A stretch of 36,238 nucleotides of DNA, taken from NCBI GenBank assembly GCA_018821715.1, contig JAHJLN010000424.1, positions 1-36,238 of the forward strand, written 5' to 3'. The position numbers and the translations under genes were made by a program. The stretch is from Pseudomonadota bacterium. GTDB taxonomy: Bacteria > Desulfobacterota > Desulfobacteria > Desulfobacterales > Desulfobacteraceae. Every line of letters begins with the position of its first letter. The first letter of the stretch is position 1. Shown here piece after piece: positions 8,602 to 16,966 of this stretch. Below the pieces are notes generated by a model that did no database searches, was not told the origin of the DNA, and saw only the letters and a program-made list of their open reading frames with translations.

Positions 8602-10320
8602 TTAAACCTTGAACGTCAGCACTATTTTTTTCATTTCCTCGGCCATGGCGCTCATTTTATCCGCACTCTGCATGACAAGGTCGCTGCTGTTTTTCATCTG
8701 ATCCGTAGCTAAATTAACACCGCTGATCTCCTCGGTAATACTGTCTGCAACCTGGGACCCTTGATTCACATTTTCATTGGCATCCTGGATGCCCACAGAC
8801 AGGCTTGAAATATTGCTGACAATCTCCTGGGTAGCGGCTGATTGCTGGGTCACTGCAGCAGCAATGGTAGTAACAATGTCATTAACATCACGGATAACAC
8901 CGGAAACCATTTTAATGGACCCCACCGTTGCGTCGGTATTGCTCTGGACATTATCAATCTGTTTCCTGATATCCTGTGTTGCGGCTACCGTCTGATTGGC
9001 CAGTTCCTTGATTTCATTTGCAACAACGGCAAATCCTTTACCGGCTTCCCCTGCCCTTGCAGCCTCAATGGTTGCATTGAGTGCCAGAAGATTGGTCTGG
9101 TCTGAAATTTCCGCAATCGTGTCAGTCACTTTGCCAATAGATTGGGCAGCCTTGTTTAATACCGACATGCTGTCTTCTGCTTCAGCTGTTTTCACTGCCG
9201 CATCTTCGGACATGCTCCTTGCCTTTTCAGCATTCTGGGAAATCTCGTTGATCGTGGCATTCATTTCTTCTGCGGCAGAGGCCACCATGCTTGCATTGGT
9301 AGAAGACTCTTCCATGGCAGCAGCAACAGAAGAAAGGTTTGAACTCATTGCTTCAGCCGCCGCGGTAACATTTTTTGCCATGTCAGACGTACTGTTGGCA
9401 TTCGTAGCCATATCCTTGGCAACTGTAACAAGTTCTGCCGACGAGGTGTCAATATTTTTTGAATTCCCGGATAACTGCTGAATAATTGTTTGAAGCTTTT
9501 CCATAAACAGATTAAACAGTTCTCCAAGGGTTGCCAGTTCATCCCTGGAATCAATTTTAATTCTTTTGGTTAAATCACCCTCACCTTTTGCCACATCTTC
9601 AAAATTAACCAGCATGGCATTAAGAGAGGAACCGATGCCAAATACAATGATGAGGCAGAGTACTGCAATACCGATAAAAATAATCCCGGATATGAGCACC
9701 ATTTTAATGATGTATGCTTTTACATTGGTATTAATCTCACTGGAGATGGCTGCCTTTATGGCCTCCACATTGTCAATGTAAACGCCTGTGCCCATCCAGT
9801 AGTCTGTGCCGGGGATCATCTGGGCATAGCTGAGTTTCGGGGTGTCGCCCAATCCGGGTTTATCCCAGATATAGGTTACAAAACCACCCCCTTTGCCGGC
9901 CTGTTCCAGGAGGTCCTTTATCAAATACACATCATTTTTATCTTTTAAGTCTTTCAAATCTTTACCCACAAGACTTTGTGAAATATGGGCAAGCATTATC
10001 GTACCTTTCATTACAAAGAAGTATCCTGACTTATCTTCTTCAAACCGGATGCCGTCAAGCTGTTTTCTGATGACTTGAATTTTCTCTTCTTCATTTTCAA
10101 TCCCTTTGATCATATTGGAAATCGCAATGCCAACGGAATGGGTTGCAACCTTGATTTTCTCTTTCTGGGCATCCAGCATGGCCTGGCCGGTTTTTTCAAT
10201 GGCCAGATCCCGTACCTTATTGCTGCTGTTAACGGCAAACCAGATCATGAGAACAAAAAGAACCAGGATGGAAAAAATAATTAAATACATTCTTCCTTTA
10301 ATGCTGAAACGATTTAACAT
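8602..10320 (-). CDS. Methyl-accepting chemotaxis protein with a Cache sensor
   Basis: 572 residues. Membrane helix 1 (about 11-30) and helix 2 (about 204-230) bracket a periplasmic sCache_2-type domain with [17 protein letters not shown] and [20 protein letters not shown] linker (about 226-280, EGDLTKRI) follows, then a long signalling coiled coil with the hairpin tip [20 protein letters not shown] and [14 protein letters not shown], which contacts CheA/CheW. No C-terminal receptor-tether pentapeptide is present. Start is ATG with a very strong AGGAGGGG. Cache domains of this kind usually sense small organic acids; the ligand here is unknown. It stands alone, without che genes in the window. 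Confidence 0.95.
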   Translation of the reverse strand: MLNRFSIKGRMYLIIFSILVLFVLMIWFAVNSSNKVRDLAIEKTGQAMLDAQKEKIKVATHSVGIAISNMIKGIENEEEKIQVIRKQLDGIRFEEDKSGYFFVMKGTIMLAHISQSLVGKDLKDLKDKNDVYLIKDLLEQAGKGGGFVTYIWDKPGLGDTPKLSYAQMIPGTDYWMGTGVYIDNVEAIKAAISSEINTNVKAYIIKMVLISGIIFIGIAVLCLIIVFGIGSSLNAMLVNFEDVAKGEGDLTKRIKIDSRDELATLGELFNLFMEKLQTIIQQLSGNSKNIDTSSAELVTVAKDMATNANSTSDMAKNVTAAAEAMSSNLSSVAAAMEESSTNASMVASAAEEMNATINEISQNAEKARSMSEDAAVKTAEAEDSMSVLNKAAQSIGKVTDTIAEISDQTNLLALNATIEAARAGEAGKGFAVVANEIKELANQTVAATQDIRKQIDNVQSNTDATVGSIKMVSGVIRDVNDIVTTIAAAVTQQSAATQEIVSNISSLSVGIQDANENVNQGSQVADSITEEISGVNLATDQMKNSSDLVMQSADKMSAMAEEMKKIVLTFKV

Positions 10321-10358
10321 ACACCCCTCCTAAAAAAAATATCTAAAGAAATACTGTG

Positions 10359-10387
10359 GTTATCAATTTGTGCAAAATCTCTGGCAA
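10359..10387 (-). promoter_or_regulatory. Probable promoter of the chemoreceptor gene
   Basis: Minus strand: TTGCCA (10382-10387), 17-base spacer, GATAAC (10359-10364), 39 bases before the ATG. Five of six -35 bases match consensus but the -10 is only fair. Confidence 0.4.
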
Positions 10388-10495
10388 CCAAATGATTGTA
10401 CAATTTAAAATGTGTATCGTATTTAAAAAAGTGATAAGTTGAATTGATTTCTATTTTCGCATATTTTTATAAAAAATCAAGAAAAAATGCAAATA

Positions 10496-10524
10496 TTGAC
10501 GATTCTTTTGGTAATTGATATATA
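10496..10524 (+). promoter_or_regulatory. Promoter for the Cys-rich protein / phosphagen kinase pair
   Basis: TTGACG (10496-10501), 17-base spacer, TATATA (10519-10524) lie 30 bases before the first ATG of the small gene. The match and spacing are good for a vegetative promoter. Confidence 0.6.
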
Positions 10525-10553
10525 GGGGCTTTAATTTTTAAAAGTTGAAAACA

Positions 10554-10748
10554 ATGATGTCCATGGAAAATATAGTGAATAGAGATAAATTTGATTTTGA
10601 GATCGGGTATTTAACCAAAAGCCCTTGCCTGAATTGTAAAAACAGAGCTGACCTTCCAAAATGCCATGCCGGCTGTCTGATCCTGGATGAGATTCAAACA
10701 CTGCTTGCAAGGGGTATTTCATCCCAGGCTGCTTCCTATGAAAGCTGA
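10554..10748 (+). CDS. Small Cys-rich protein encoded directly before the phosphagen kinase
   Basis: About 64 residues, with possible starts at ATG 10554, 10557 or 10563; none has a clear Shine-Dalgarno sequence. The centre holds four cysteines in the pattern C-x2-C-x8-C-x3-C (SPCLNCKNRADLPKCHAGC), which looks like a small zinc or Fe-S site, followed by an amphipathic helix (LILDEIQTLLARGI). I do not recognise a named family, but small proteins with this motif seem familiar from deltaproteobacteria. The gene ends nine bases before the kinase ATG and shares its promoter, so the two are probably co-transcribed. An ORF on the opposite strand across this region is judged a shadow. Confidence 0.6.
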   Translation: MMSMENIVNRDKFDFEIGYLTKSPCLNCKNRADLPKCHAGCLILDEIQTLLARGISSQAASYES

Positions 10749-10757
10749 ATACTTTTG

Positions 10758-11777
10758 ATGTCATCATTTTTTCCTGAAGATGCCTGTTCACTTGTAAAAA
10801 AGCATTTGTCCTTAAACCTTCATACTGCACTTGAACATCTGAAAACCGATTCCGGATATACTTTGGCTAAGGCCATCCATTCCGGGATAAAAAACCCAGA
10901 CTCGTCCATTGGCATATATGCCGGGGATGCCCAGTCCTACCAAACTTTTTCAAAAATTTTTGATCCAATCATTTCAGACTACCATGGATTTAAAAAAGGC
11001 CAAAAGCACGCATCAGATATCACAGAACTTGACCTTGCCGTGATTGACCCTCAAAAAAAATATATCAAATCCACAAGGATACGGGTGGCAAGAAATCTTA
11101 AAGGGTTTTGCTTTCCTGCCCATATTCTCCTGCCCCACCGCCGGGAATTGGAAAAAAAAATTAAAAATGCCTTAAGCCAATTAAAAGGCGATCTTAGCGG
11201 CAACTATTTCCCCTTTGAATCCTTGGATGAAAAACAATTTCAGCAACTTAAAACAGAACCCCTGTGCTTTGAAAAAGGGGACCGGTTCCAGGATGCAGCA
11301 GGGATCAATTCCGATTTCCCAAAATGTCGTGGTGTCTTTCATTCTTTTGACAAACAATTTGTGGTCTGGGTAAATGAAGAAGATCATTTAAGGATTATCA
11401 GCCTGGAAAAGACATCAGACATTTCAAGTGTTTTTAATCGCCTCTGTCGCGCACTTTTGGCTCTGAACCGCCATCTTGATTTTGCTCAAGACAAAAGATA
11501 CGGTTACCTGACATCCTGCCCCACCAACATCGGTACTGGAATGAGAGCCGGTGTCCATATTCACCTTGAAAAACTTGAACAAAAAAAAGAACTTCTCTAT
11601 GATATTGCCAAAGGCTTTCACCTTCAAATCAGGGGAACTTTTGGAGAAAAAACAAAAGTTGAGAATGCTGTATTTGATATCAGCAATTGTCAACGATTGG
11701 GAATTTCAGAATCCAAAATTGTGAAAAATCTTCATGCAGGTCTTCTGGCCATCATCGCAGCTGAAAAAAGCCTCTGA
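10758..11777 (+). CDS. Phosphagen kinase (arginine-kinase type ATP:guanidino phosphotransferase)
   Basis: 339 residues from the ATG at 10758 (a TTG lies one codon earlier). Both domains of a true phosphagen kinase are present: the helical N-terminal domain (about 15-85, with IGIYAGDAQSY and FDPIISDYHGF) and the catalytic domain. Key residues of arginine kinases can be lined up: the substrate loop SSIGIY at 49-54, NEEDH at 206-210, the reactive cysteine C254 in CPTNIGT, and the flexible-loop glutamate E297 in RGTFGEK. The presence of the N-terminal domain separates it from the protein-arginine kinase McsB. It would store ATP phosphate as phospho-arginine in the cytoplasm. Bacterial members are rare and patchy and are usually explained by transfer from animals or protists. 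Activity on arginine is inferred from residues only. Confidence 0.85.
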   Translation: MSSFFPEDACSLVKKHLSLNLHTALEHLKTDSGYTLAKAIHSGIKNPDSSIGIYAGDAQSYQTFSKIFDPIISDYHGFKKGQKHASDITELDLAVIDPQKKYIKSTRIRVARNLKGFCFPAHILLPHRRELEKKIKNALSQLKGDLSGNYFPFESLDEKQFQQLKTEPLCFEKGDRFQDAAGINSDFPKCRGVFHSFDKQFVVWVNEEDHLRIISLEKTSDISSVFNRLCRALLALNRHLDFAQDKRYGYLTSCPTNIGTGMRAGVHIHLEKLEQKKELLYDIAKGFHLQIRGTFGEKTKVENAVFDISNCQRLGISESKIVKNLHAGLLAIIAAEKSL

Positions 11778-11797
11778 CCCTTTTCTTGGATTTTATG

Positions 11798-11814
11798 TGG
11801 CATATAAAATGCAA
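11798..11814 (+). promoter_or_regulatory. Weak sigma54-like promoter before msrA
   Basis: TGGCAT (11798-11803) and ATGCA (11809-11813) place GG and GC exactly ten bases apart, 45 bases before the msrA ATG. The -12 element differs from TTGCA at one base. It is only a candidate. Confidence 0.3.
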
Positions 11815-11858
11815 GTTTCATTTTAGACGAAAATAAGATTAAACCCGGGGAGAACGCC

Positions 11859-12437
11859 ATGAAGGATAAAAAACTTGAGATTGCAACCTTTGCAGGCGGT
11901 TGCTTCTGGTGCACAGCATCTTCTTTTGAAAAGCTTGATGGTGTTTTGGATGTCGTGTCCGGGTATACCGGGGGAGAAGTGGATCACCCCACCTATGAGC
12001 AGGTTACATCAGGAACAACCGGTCATTACGAGGCTGTCCAGGTGACGTTTGACCCGGAGATCATCCCCTTCCGGGAACTTCTCAAAATTTTTCTTACACA
12101 GATTGACCCTACCGATGCTTCAGGGTCGTTTGTTGACAGGGGAAGCCAGTACAGGTCAGCTGTTTTCTATCATACGATTGAACAAAAACTAACCATTGAA
12201 AAACTCATTATGCAAATCAATGGGGCAAAAATTTTTAATCAGCCTGTGGCAACCCGAATTCTTGAATCAAAAAAGTTTTATGAAGCAGAACCGTATCATC
12301 AGGATTACCATAAAAAAAATCCGATTCAATATAGATTTTACAGGGCAGGTTCGGGGCGAGATGTTTTTATTGATACTTTCTGGCAGAATAAGGTGCAGAT
12401 CTTTGACACAGACATCTGCTCTGAAGATAATCCTTAA
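11859..12437 (+). CDS. msrA: Peptide methionine-S-sulfoxide reductase
   Basis: 192 residues, cytoplasmic. The catalytic motif GCFWC is at 14-18 with the nucleophile Cys15, followed by VVSGYTGGEVDHPTYEQV and later EPYHQDYHKKNP, all standard MsrA elements. It repairs methionine-S-sulfoxide in proteins with electrons from thioredoxin. Start ATG has GGGGAG seven bases upstream. It is encoded alone, 81 bases after the kinase gene. No MsrB partner is visible. Fits the oxygen-stress theme of the surrounding Bat and oxidase genes. Confidence 0.95.
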   Translation: MKDKKLEIATFAGGCFWCTASSFEKLDGVLDVVSGYTGGEVDHPTYEQVTSGTTGHYEAVQVTFDPEIIPFRELLKIFLTQIDPTDASGSFVDRGSQYRSAVFYHTIEQKLTIEKLIMQINGAKIFNQPVATRILESKKFYEAEPYHQDYHKKNPIQYRFYRAGSGRDVFIDTFWQNKVQIFDTDICSEDNP

Positions 12438-12451
12438 AAAAAATCCAAGGG

Positions 12452-12724
12452 CTATGATATTTTAGTATTGTAAACTAAATAAAGATAATGCATAGGACTA
12501 TAGGGTATATCATAGTCTATTATAATTTTCCCATTTCGTCTAAGGAATGTCTTCTTTTTTGAAAAATAGACTGTGCAATTTTCATCAGCAATAACAAAAG
12601 TGACATCCGCACTATATGCATATGAAATATCCGGATTTGACCGGTTAAGACTCTCTAAATCAATACGTAGAGTAGCAGTCTCGCCTTTTATGGTCCAGAA
12701 TTTAGAATTTGGTAATAATCCCAT
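12452..12724 (-). CDS. Hypothetical protein, possibly a broken gene
   Basis: 90 residues from an ATG with no good Shine-Dalgarno sequence. No known motif was recognised; the middle alternates hydrophobic and polar residues like a beta sandwich (TATLRIDLESL, SADVTFVIADENCTVYF, GKIIIDYDIPY). Upstream, in the +1 frame, an 18-codon ORF (12750-12806) has a perfect ribosome binding site and runs into an A5 stretch, after which this frame stays open. The two may be halves of one frameshifted gene. It lies downstream of ctaB on the same strand and could be the end of the oxidase operon. Low confidence that it is translated as drawn. Confidence 0.35.
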   Translation of the reverse strand: MGLLPNSKFWTIKGETATLRIDLESLNRSNPDISYAYSADVTFVIADENCTVYFSKKKTFLRRNGKIIIDYDIPYSPMHYLYLVYNTKIS

Positions 12725-12749
12725 ACGGTTTTCCGCTATGCAATGTTTT

Positions 12750-12806
12750 TCAACTCCTTTTTGCCTGTTGAGGGTTGCCGGCTTTCAAAATTTTACAGGG
12801 ACTCAT
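12750..12806 (-). other. 18-codon ORF with strong ribosome binding site
   Basis: ATG at 12804-12806 is preceded by AAAGGAG at seven-base spacing, the best initiation signal between ctaB and msrA. The peptide reads MSPCKILKAGNPQQAKRS and stops at TGA. Its frame is one base off the 90-residue ORF that follows, so it may be the true start of that gene before a frameshift. Confidence 0.35.
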
Positions 12807-12836
12807 TTTTATCTCCTTTTATTTGGTAGTCGAACG

Positions 12837-13757
12837 TTATCCAGGAAAAAACTTGTCACAAATGCCTGCACCCATGAAAAAAAGCATGGATAAATTAATG
12901 GCTGTGAACGCCACGGAAAGGTTCCATTCCCTTGATCTCAACACAATTGCTGAAACAATAAAGGGGATCATCACTGCATTCAGCCCGGAACCCATTGATA
13001 ATATATGATTTTTTATGGCGCCATTCATTAAAAACAGCAATAAGGAAAGGCTGTAAAGGCTTGTCCAGATAAGCGTCTGCAGCATAATTTCTTTTTTGGA
13101 AAAAAGCCGCGTAAAGCATGGAAATCTTTTCAACTCATCTGCCTTTGAGTGATCCATCCCTTGTTTCAACAGGATAATAAAAAAATGGGGGATCTGCCAC
13201 AATCCAAAAATACTCAATAACATCAAAACAGAGGGGTCTGACAAATTTTTTCCTGCGGCTGTCCAGCCAATCAATGGCGGAAGCATTCCGCACAAACTCC
13301 CGGGAACGATAGCCAGTAAAGATCTCTTTTTTAAAGGGGTATAAAGACCATTGTAGCAGAAAAAAGCCATCCCTCCCCAGAAGAAGGGAGCCGGACCGCA
13401 GAAGAACAACAGCCCCAAAAGTCCGCACCCGGTCAAAAGTATGGCCATGAGTTTGGCATGAAAAACCGGCACTTTTTTCTGTGGAAGGCTTCTATAGCAT
13501 GTCCTTAAAAAAAACTTGTCATACTCTTTGTCCTGGATATTGTTCAGGACAGCTGATCCGCAGGCCAGGATCAATACAAAGATTCCCAGCAGGAGAGATT
13601 CAAAAGAAAAACTTTGACGGGCCATGACATGACCAAAAACGGCAGACAGACTGATATATAAACATAAGTGCAGTTTAAGCATTTCAAGATAAGGCCTTAC
13701 TGCAGGCAGAGAATCTGAAACCACCGTCTGTAAAAGGATTATTCTATTACCATTCAT
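12837..13757 (-). CDS. ctaB: CtaB/CyoE-like protoheme IX farnesyltransferase
   Basis: 306 residues, UbiA prenyltransferase superfamily with about nine membrane helices. The first Asp-rich loop reads NNIQDKEYDKFFLRT (D-x3-D for binding the diphosphate magnesium), and other CtaB hallmarks are YTPLKKRSLLAIVPGS, PPLIGWTAAGK and WQIPHFF. It would attach a farnesyl group to heme b to give heme O for the oxidase. Compared with typical CtaB several positions drift (RSLP for NRP in the first loop, KADELKRFP where most have a PMLP-type end). It overlaps the subunit II gene by 11 bp. No heme A synthase is in the window, so whether the enzyme carries heme O or A cannot be said. Confidence 0.85.
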   Translation of the reverse strand: MNGNRIILLQTVVSDSLPAVRPYLEMLKLHLCLYISLSAVFGHVMARQSFSFESLLLGIFVLILACGSAVLNNIQDKEYDKFFLRTCYRSLPQKKVPVFHAKLMAILLTGCGLLGLLFFCGPAPFFWGGMAFFCYNGLYTPLKKRSLLAIVPGSLCGMLPPLIGWTAAGKNLSDPSVLMLLSIFGLWQIPHFFIILLKQGMDHSKADELKRFPCFTRLFSKKEIMLQTLIWTSLYSLSLLLFLMNGAIKNHILSMGSGLNAVMIPFIVSAIVLRSREWNLSVAFTAINLSMLFFMGAGICDKFFPG

Positions 13758-14358
13758 CTTCTTTTTCTATCCATTCGTCATATTCTTCCTGGGACACCAC
13801 CCGTATCACGCCTGTCATATCCGAATGACCGGCACCACAGAACTCGGTACACTGGAAAAAGTATTCCCCCTGTTTTTCCGGCAAAAACCAGGCATAGGTA
13901 TGCATACCGTTCACAGCATCCACCTTTACCCTGAAGGCAGGAATAAACAGGCTGTGAATCACATCTGCCGATGTGATGTTCAGCTTTACCGGCTTATTGA
14001 CCGGCACTACGATTTCATTTTCCGTCTCCTTTTCATTGGGATAATAAAAAAGCCATGAAAAGGACTGAGCCGTCACTTCTATTTCAAGGGCACCTTTGGG
14101 AACAGTTCTCAGGCCTGTATAAGATTTCCACCCGGATATAAACATGGAAAGGGCTATCACCGTGGGAAGGACAATCCAGACGGTTTCAAGAAGCAGATTC
14201 CCCCGGATATCCGATGGCACCGGATTTTTACTGCGCCTGTAGCGGATAACAAACCAGATCATCACAAGGGTGATGGCAAACAGGAAAAGAAAAGAAAACC
14301 CGATAATAAAATAAAAAGACCTGTCAACCAGAGTGACTGGATTTACAATATCATTCAT
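13747..14358 (-). CDS. coxB: Cytochrome c oxidase subunit II (CuA type)
   Basis: 203 residues. Two membrane helices (about 15-39 and 57-76) anchor a periplasmic cupredoxin domain. All CuA ligands are visible: H135 (DVIHSLFIP), C170, E172 and C174 (QCTEFCG), H178 and M181 (GHSDM). The electron-entry segment QSFSWLFYYP carries the conserved aromatic residues. An intact CuA site shows that the electron donor is a c-type cytochrome or similar protein, not quinol. There is no fused cytochrome c domain. It lies between subunit IV (8-base gap) and ctaB (overlap). Confidence 0.95.
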   Translation of the reverse strand: MNDIVNPVTLVDRSFYFIIGFSFLFLFAITLVMIWFVIRYRRSKNPVPSDIRGNLLLETVWIVLPTVIALSMFISGWKSYTGLRTVPKGALEIEVTAQSFSWLFYYPNEKETENEIVVPVNKPVKLNITSADVIHSLFIPAFRVKVDAVNGMHTYAWFLPEKQGEYFFQCTEFCGAGHSDMTGVIRVVSQEEYDEWIEKEDEW

Positions 14359-14366
14359 TTTTTACC

Positions 14367-14654
14367 TCATCTGAATGCAACATCCCAGAATGTAAAACTG
14401 ATCATGATGCCAAGAAAGAAAACCGTTCCAAGAAAGGAAAAAACCAGCACCTTTCCTTCATGTTTCATGTGCATGAAAAAGAGCAGGACAAAGGATCCTT
14501 TAATGGAGGCGATAACAAGGGCAATCCAGACATTTAACGCGCCAAGATCAAGGTAAGACACGGCCACGGTAATGCCGGTAAGGCCCATTAATGTCAAAAG
14601 AATTATAAAAAGCGTTTTATATTCAAAATAATGCAGTGCGTGCGTATTTTCCAT
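14367..14654 (-). CDS. Cytochrome c oxidase subunit IV (prokaryotic small subunit)
   Basis: 95 residues with three membrane helices (YKTLFIILLTLMGLTGITV, LGALNVWIALVIASIKGSFVLLFFMHMKHE, LVFSFLGTVFFLGIMISF). The IASIKGSFVLLFFMHMKHE stretch is the signature of the CoxD/CyoD-type subunit IV family. It probably helps assembly or stability of the core subunits. Strong AGGAG eight bases before ATG. Its place between subunits III and II in the operon supports the call. Confidence 0.88.
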   Translation of the reverse strand: MENTHALHYFEYKTLFIILLTLMGLTGITVAVSYLDLGALNVWIALVIASIKGSFVLLFFMHMKHEGKVLVFSFLGTVFFLGIMISFTFWDVAFR

Positions 14655-14676
14655 GGGCAGTCTCCTGAATGTCCTG

Positions 14677-15273
14677 CTAAATAACCAGGTAAAATAACGG
14701 GAAAATAAAAATCCAGATCAAATCCACCAGGTGCCAGTAAAGCCCCGAGTTTTCAAGCAGGGTAAAGTTTTTGTGGGTCACCCTGTCTTTTTTGACCCGC
14801 ACAAGGCTGACAAACAAAAGGGTCATCCCGATAATGATATGGACACCATGCAGCCCTGTGATCACATAATAGAGTCCGAAAAACATATTCTGACCCTGAG
14901 GCCCGTCCATCAGTTTTTCAGAATTGGGAAAGATCCCAAGATGGATCTTGTGGCTCCATTCAAAATACTTATTGATAAGGAAGATAAGACCGCAGGCAAG
15001 GGCTGACACAAGTCCGGCCATGGCAATTTTTTTTTCTTTTTTTTGAATGGCTGTAATGGATGCGGCAACGGCAAAGCTTGACACCAGAAGGATGATGGTA
15101 TTCATAACACCAAACAGGCGATTTAGTTCTTTCCCTCCTTCGGCAAAATCACTGGTATACCGGGCAAAGTATACGGCATAGAGAACAAAAAGGCCCCCGA
15201 AAAGAATGATCTCCGTATAAAGGAAAAGCCACATGCCCAATTTTTTACCGGATGCATCTGAATGGGAAGACAT
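14677..15273 (-). CDS. coxC: Cytochrome c oxidase subunit III
   Basis: 198 residues with five membrane helices, the short form of subunit III lacking the first two helices. Family marks include GMWLFLYTEIILFGGLFVLY at the start and YYVITGLHGVHIIIGM, then NSGLYWHLVDLIWIFIFPLFYLV at the end. The AAGGAG is seven bases from the ATG. The stop of the subunit I gene immediately precedes it, so translation is coupled. Supports stability and proton uptake of subunit I. Confidence 0.95.
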   Translation of the reverse strand: MSSHSDASGKKLGMWLFLYTEIILFGGLFVLYAVYFARYTSDFAEGGKELNRLFGVMNTIILLVSSFAVAASITAIQKKEKKIAMAGLVSALACGLIFLINKYFEWSHKIHLGIFPNSEKLMDGPQGQNMFFGLYYVITGLHGVHIIIGMTLLFVSLVRVKKDRVTHKNFTLLENSGLYWHLVDLIWIFIFPLFYLVI

Positions 15274-16908
15274 TTATTCTCCTTTATCATCACTGGAATA
15301 TTTTTCAACAACCCCTGTAAAATCATAGGGATAATCCAGGACGACCGGTTCTGTCATAAAGTTATGCAAGGGCGGCGGGGATGCTGTCTGCCACTCAAGG
15401 GTGGTCCCGCCCCAGGGGTCGGATGATGCGTCCATGGGTTTTCTCAGGGACAAAACAAGGTTGATCATCATTAAAAAAATCCCGATAATCATAAAGGCTG
15501 CGCCAAACCCTGCGAAAAAATTACCCGTGGCATACTGGGGCAGGTAATCAAAATACCGCCGTGGCATTCCCTGGAGCCCCAGGATAAACATGGGGACATA
15601 GTGAAACATGAATCCGCCCGTCACAAGGATAGCCGATATATAGGCTTTTTTAAAATCATACATGCGGCCGAACATTTTGGGCCACCAGTAATGAAGTGCT
15701 GCAAAGAATGCAAACCCTGTTCCGCCGAACATGGTGAAATGAAAATGGGCCACCACAAAATGGGTGTCATGAACATGGATATCGGTTCCGGCAGCTCCCA
15801 GCACAAGCCCGGTCAACCCACCCACTGAAAAAAGATAAATAAAACACAGGGCAAAAAACAGCGGCGGCGCCATTTGAATTGAGCCTTTATACAGGGTGGA
15901 GACCCATGAAAAAACTTTGATGGCAGAGGGAATCGCCACCACAAAGGTCAGAAGGGAGAATACAAAGATGGCGGTGTCACTCATCCCGCTGGTATACATG
16001 TGGTGGGCCCAGACAAGGGAGCCTGCAATGGCAATGGCCATGGAAGATGCCACTATGGCCTTGTATCCGAAAATAGATTTTCTTGAAAAAACCGGGATGA
16101 TTTCCGAGATAACCCCCATGCCCGGCAGGATCATGATATACACCGCCGGATGGGAATACATCCAGAACAAATGCTGGTATAAAATCGGATCTCCTCCCCT
16201 GGACGGATCAAACAGTCCCACGCTGACATAGCGCTCAATGATCACCAACAGCAGGGTTATGGAAACCACCGGTGTTGCCAGAAGCTGGACCCAGGACGTG
16301 GCATAAAGGGTCCAGGTAAAAAGGGGAATCTGCATCCAGCCCATCTGTTTATCCCGCATCCGGTGGATGGTGGTGATAAAATTGAGTCCGGTGAGCATGG
16401 ATGCCATTCCAAGGACAAACGCCGCAAAAACAGCCGTGGAAACGTTGGTATGGGTTGAAATGGAAAACGGCACATAAAATGTCCAGCCTGTATCTGGAAA
16501 CCCGTCGGAAAAAAGAGACGCAATGGCAATGACACCGCCTGCCATATAAAGATACCAGGACAGAAGATTTAATTTCGGGAAAAAAACATCATCGGTTCCA
16601 ATCTGAATGGGTAAAAAAAAATTCCCAAAAACCGCAGGTATGGCCGGAATAATAAATAGAAAAATCATGATAACGCCATGAAGCGTAAATACTGAATTAT
16701 ACATTTCCGCATTCAGTATTGTTTTACCGGGAAACATGAGCTCCAGACGGAGAAGTCCTCCCAGTAAAACAGCCAGAAGGAACCAGAAAAGAATTGAAAA
16801 CAGGTACATTATTCCAATCCGTTTATGGTCCTTGGTCAAAAGCCAGGACCAGATGCCTTTATATCTTGAAGGATAGGGTGTTTCGAAAAAAGATGTTACA
16901 ACTTCCAT
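15274..16908 (-). CDS. coxA: Cytochrome c oxidase subunit I (A2-type heme-copper oxidase)
   Basis: 544 residues with about twelve membrane helices; catalyses oxygen reduction and proton pumping. Ligands visible: H77 and H390 for low-spin heme, H388 for high-spin heme, and H253, H302 and H303 for CuB. Y257 is the cross-linked tyrosine (SHPAVY). The helix VI motif is YSHPAVY rather than GHPEVY, so the D-channel glutamate is absent and the enzyme falls in the A2 group. The K-channel lysine K331 (AIKVFSW) and the entry Asp (GTDDVFFPKLN) are present. GAGAGG precedes the ATG. Type is assigned by motif. Confidence 0.96.
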   Translation of the reverse strand: MEVVTSFFETPYPSRYKGIWSWLLTKDHKRIGIMYLFSILFWFLLAVLLGGLLRLELMFPGKTILNAEMYNSVFTLHGVIMIFLFIIPAIPAVFGNFFLPIQIGTDDVFFPKLNLLSWYLYMAGGVIAIASLFSDGFPDTGWTFYVPFSISTHTNVSTAVFAAFVLGMASMLTGLNFITTIHRMRDKQMGWMQIPLFTWTLYATSWVQLLATPVVSITLLLVIIERYVSVGLFDPSRGGDPILYQHLFWMYSHPAVYIMILPGMGVISEIIPVFSRKSIFGYKAIVASSMAIAIAGSLVWAHHMYTSGMSDTAIFVFSLLTFVVAIPSAIKVFSWVSTLYKGSIQMAPPLFFALCFIYLFSVGGLTGLVLGAAGTDIHVHDTHFVVAHFHFTMFGGTGFAFFAALHYWWPKMFGRMYDFKKAYISAILVTGGFMFHYVPMFILGLQGMPRRYFDYLPQYATGNFFAGFGAAFMIIGIFLMMINLVLSLRKPMDASSDPWGGTTLEWQTASPPPLHNFMTEPVVLDYPYDFTGVVEKYSSDDKGE

Positions 16909-16966
16909 AGACGCCTCTCAACCGTTTAGACATTTAAAGTATCAGCTGTCTGGCACAAAACCTGTA

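Noticed and set aside
10531-10830. Minus-strand ORF across the Cys-rich gene
   Set aside because: It has no family match and runs through the plus-strand promoter and kinase start; the plus-strand Cys motif and operon position are better supported.
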